A stretch of DNA of 26,651 bases from DSYF01 sp041181065 (lineage in GTDB: Bacteria; Verrucomicrobiota; Verrucomicrobiia; Limisphaerales; DSYF01), in NCBI GenBank assembly GCA_041181065.1, contig JBEGQI010000198.1:1-26651 (forward strand), in the 5' to 3' direction. The position numbers and the translations under genes are program-made. The notes below the pieces were generated by a model. The model was not told where the DNA came from, searched no databases, and worked only from the letters and a program-made list of their open reading frames with translations. Shown here piece by piece: positions 26,445 through 26,651 of this stretch (its first letter is position 1; each line of letters begins with the position of its first letter).

Positions 26445-26545
26445 GGTGATCTCATCCCCCATTCCCCCGCCGCAGCCCCGCTGAGGCAAAGCTGGAGCGC
26501 TGCCAGCCCAAGCTTGGTCCAACGCCGAATCCGACCTGCGACATC

Positions 26546-26651
26546 GCAGATTGGTCTGGCGGCGTGGCAGATTGGTCTGGCGGCGTGGCAGATTGGTCTG
26601 GCGGCGTGGCAGATTGGTCTGGCGGCGTGGCAGATTGGTCTGGCGGCGTGG
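26546..26651 (+). repeat. 21 bp minisatellite, at least five units, cut by window edge
   Basis: Five identical 21 bp units beginning GCAGATTGGTCTGG start at 26546, 26567, 26588, 26609 and 26630, and a sixth begins at 26651. There are no spacers between units. The unit is 7 codons long and open in several frames, for example as repeated Q-I-G-L-A-A-W. Confidence 0.95.

Larger units (their letters stand above)
26244..26545. other. Gene-free repeat-bearing region
   Basis: About 300 bases after the RAMA-like gene with no credible ORF. Short frames on the minus strand are by-products of the repeats. It contains the two hairpin repeats listed separately and leads into the minisatellite. Confidence 0.5.

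Noticed and set aside
26264..26522. Two short minus-strand ORFs near the right edge
   Set aside because: They lie over the hairpin repeats, so they look like translations of repeat DNA rather than genes.
26546..26651. Direct repeats resembling a CRISPR array
   Set aside because: The 21 bp units are contiguous with no spacers and no cas genes are near.

Overview
This 26.65 kb window is GC-rich bacterial chromosome. The gene content suggests a Verrucomicrobiota member, most like the Pedosphaera/Limisphaerales group: an alternative complex III (ACIII) operon, System II-type cytochrome c assembly, a secreted beta-propeller protein ending in the 'EATTNLVNW...RYYRAHW'-type tail common in that group, and short dispersed repeats. 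The taxonomy is inference; no rRNA or marker gene is present. No tRNA, rRNA or CRISPR array was recognised.

Layout. (1) 1-3420 is an accessory-looking left flank. It holds the first codons of an IS3-type transposase running off the edge, a doubtful small ORF, a two-helix membrane protein on the minus strand, a secreted protein with an 11-residue Asn-rich repeat, and a 590 bp intergenic region with two strong intrinsic terminators, the second without an obvious gene in front of it. (2) 3421-7211, plus strand: a DsbD-type transmembrane thiol reductase, shikimate kinase and epoxyqueuosine reductase. (3) 18347-7223, minus strand: one eleven-kilobase, tightly overlapping operon. It encodes ACIII (actA, B, C, D, E, F), a small Cys-rich membrane protein, a CcoN-like heme-copper oxidase subunit I homologue, a CcoO-like c-type cytochrome and a membrane-anchored monoheme cytochrome c. 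(4) 18771-21613, plus strand, divergent from the act operon: HemX/CcsA-like protein, hemA and hemC. (5) 21656-23224, minus: secreted BNR/sialidase-like propeller. (6) 23523-26243, plus: ilvD, then a protein combining a PD-(D/E)xK nuclease-like N-terminus with a RAMA-like C-terminus. (7) 26244-26651: a hairpin repeat and a 21 bp minisatellite running off the right edge.

How it fits together. ACIII oxidises quinol and passes electrons to cytochrome c. The operon carries eight c-heme attachment motifs (five in ActA, one each in ActE, the CcoO-like protein and the last cytochrome). The divergent hem/ccs genes can supply heme or assembly functions, and DsbD can supply reductant to apocytochrome thiols.

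The most interesting point is the CcoN-like protein. By motif alignment it has lost every histidine that binds heme b, heme b3 and CuB in real cbb3 oxidases, so it cannot be a normal terminal oxidase. It and the neighbouring small protein both carry clusters of cysteines predicted to lie on the cytoplasmic face. The module may be an undescribed, non-oxidase electron-transfer or scaffold partner of ACIII.
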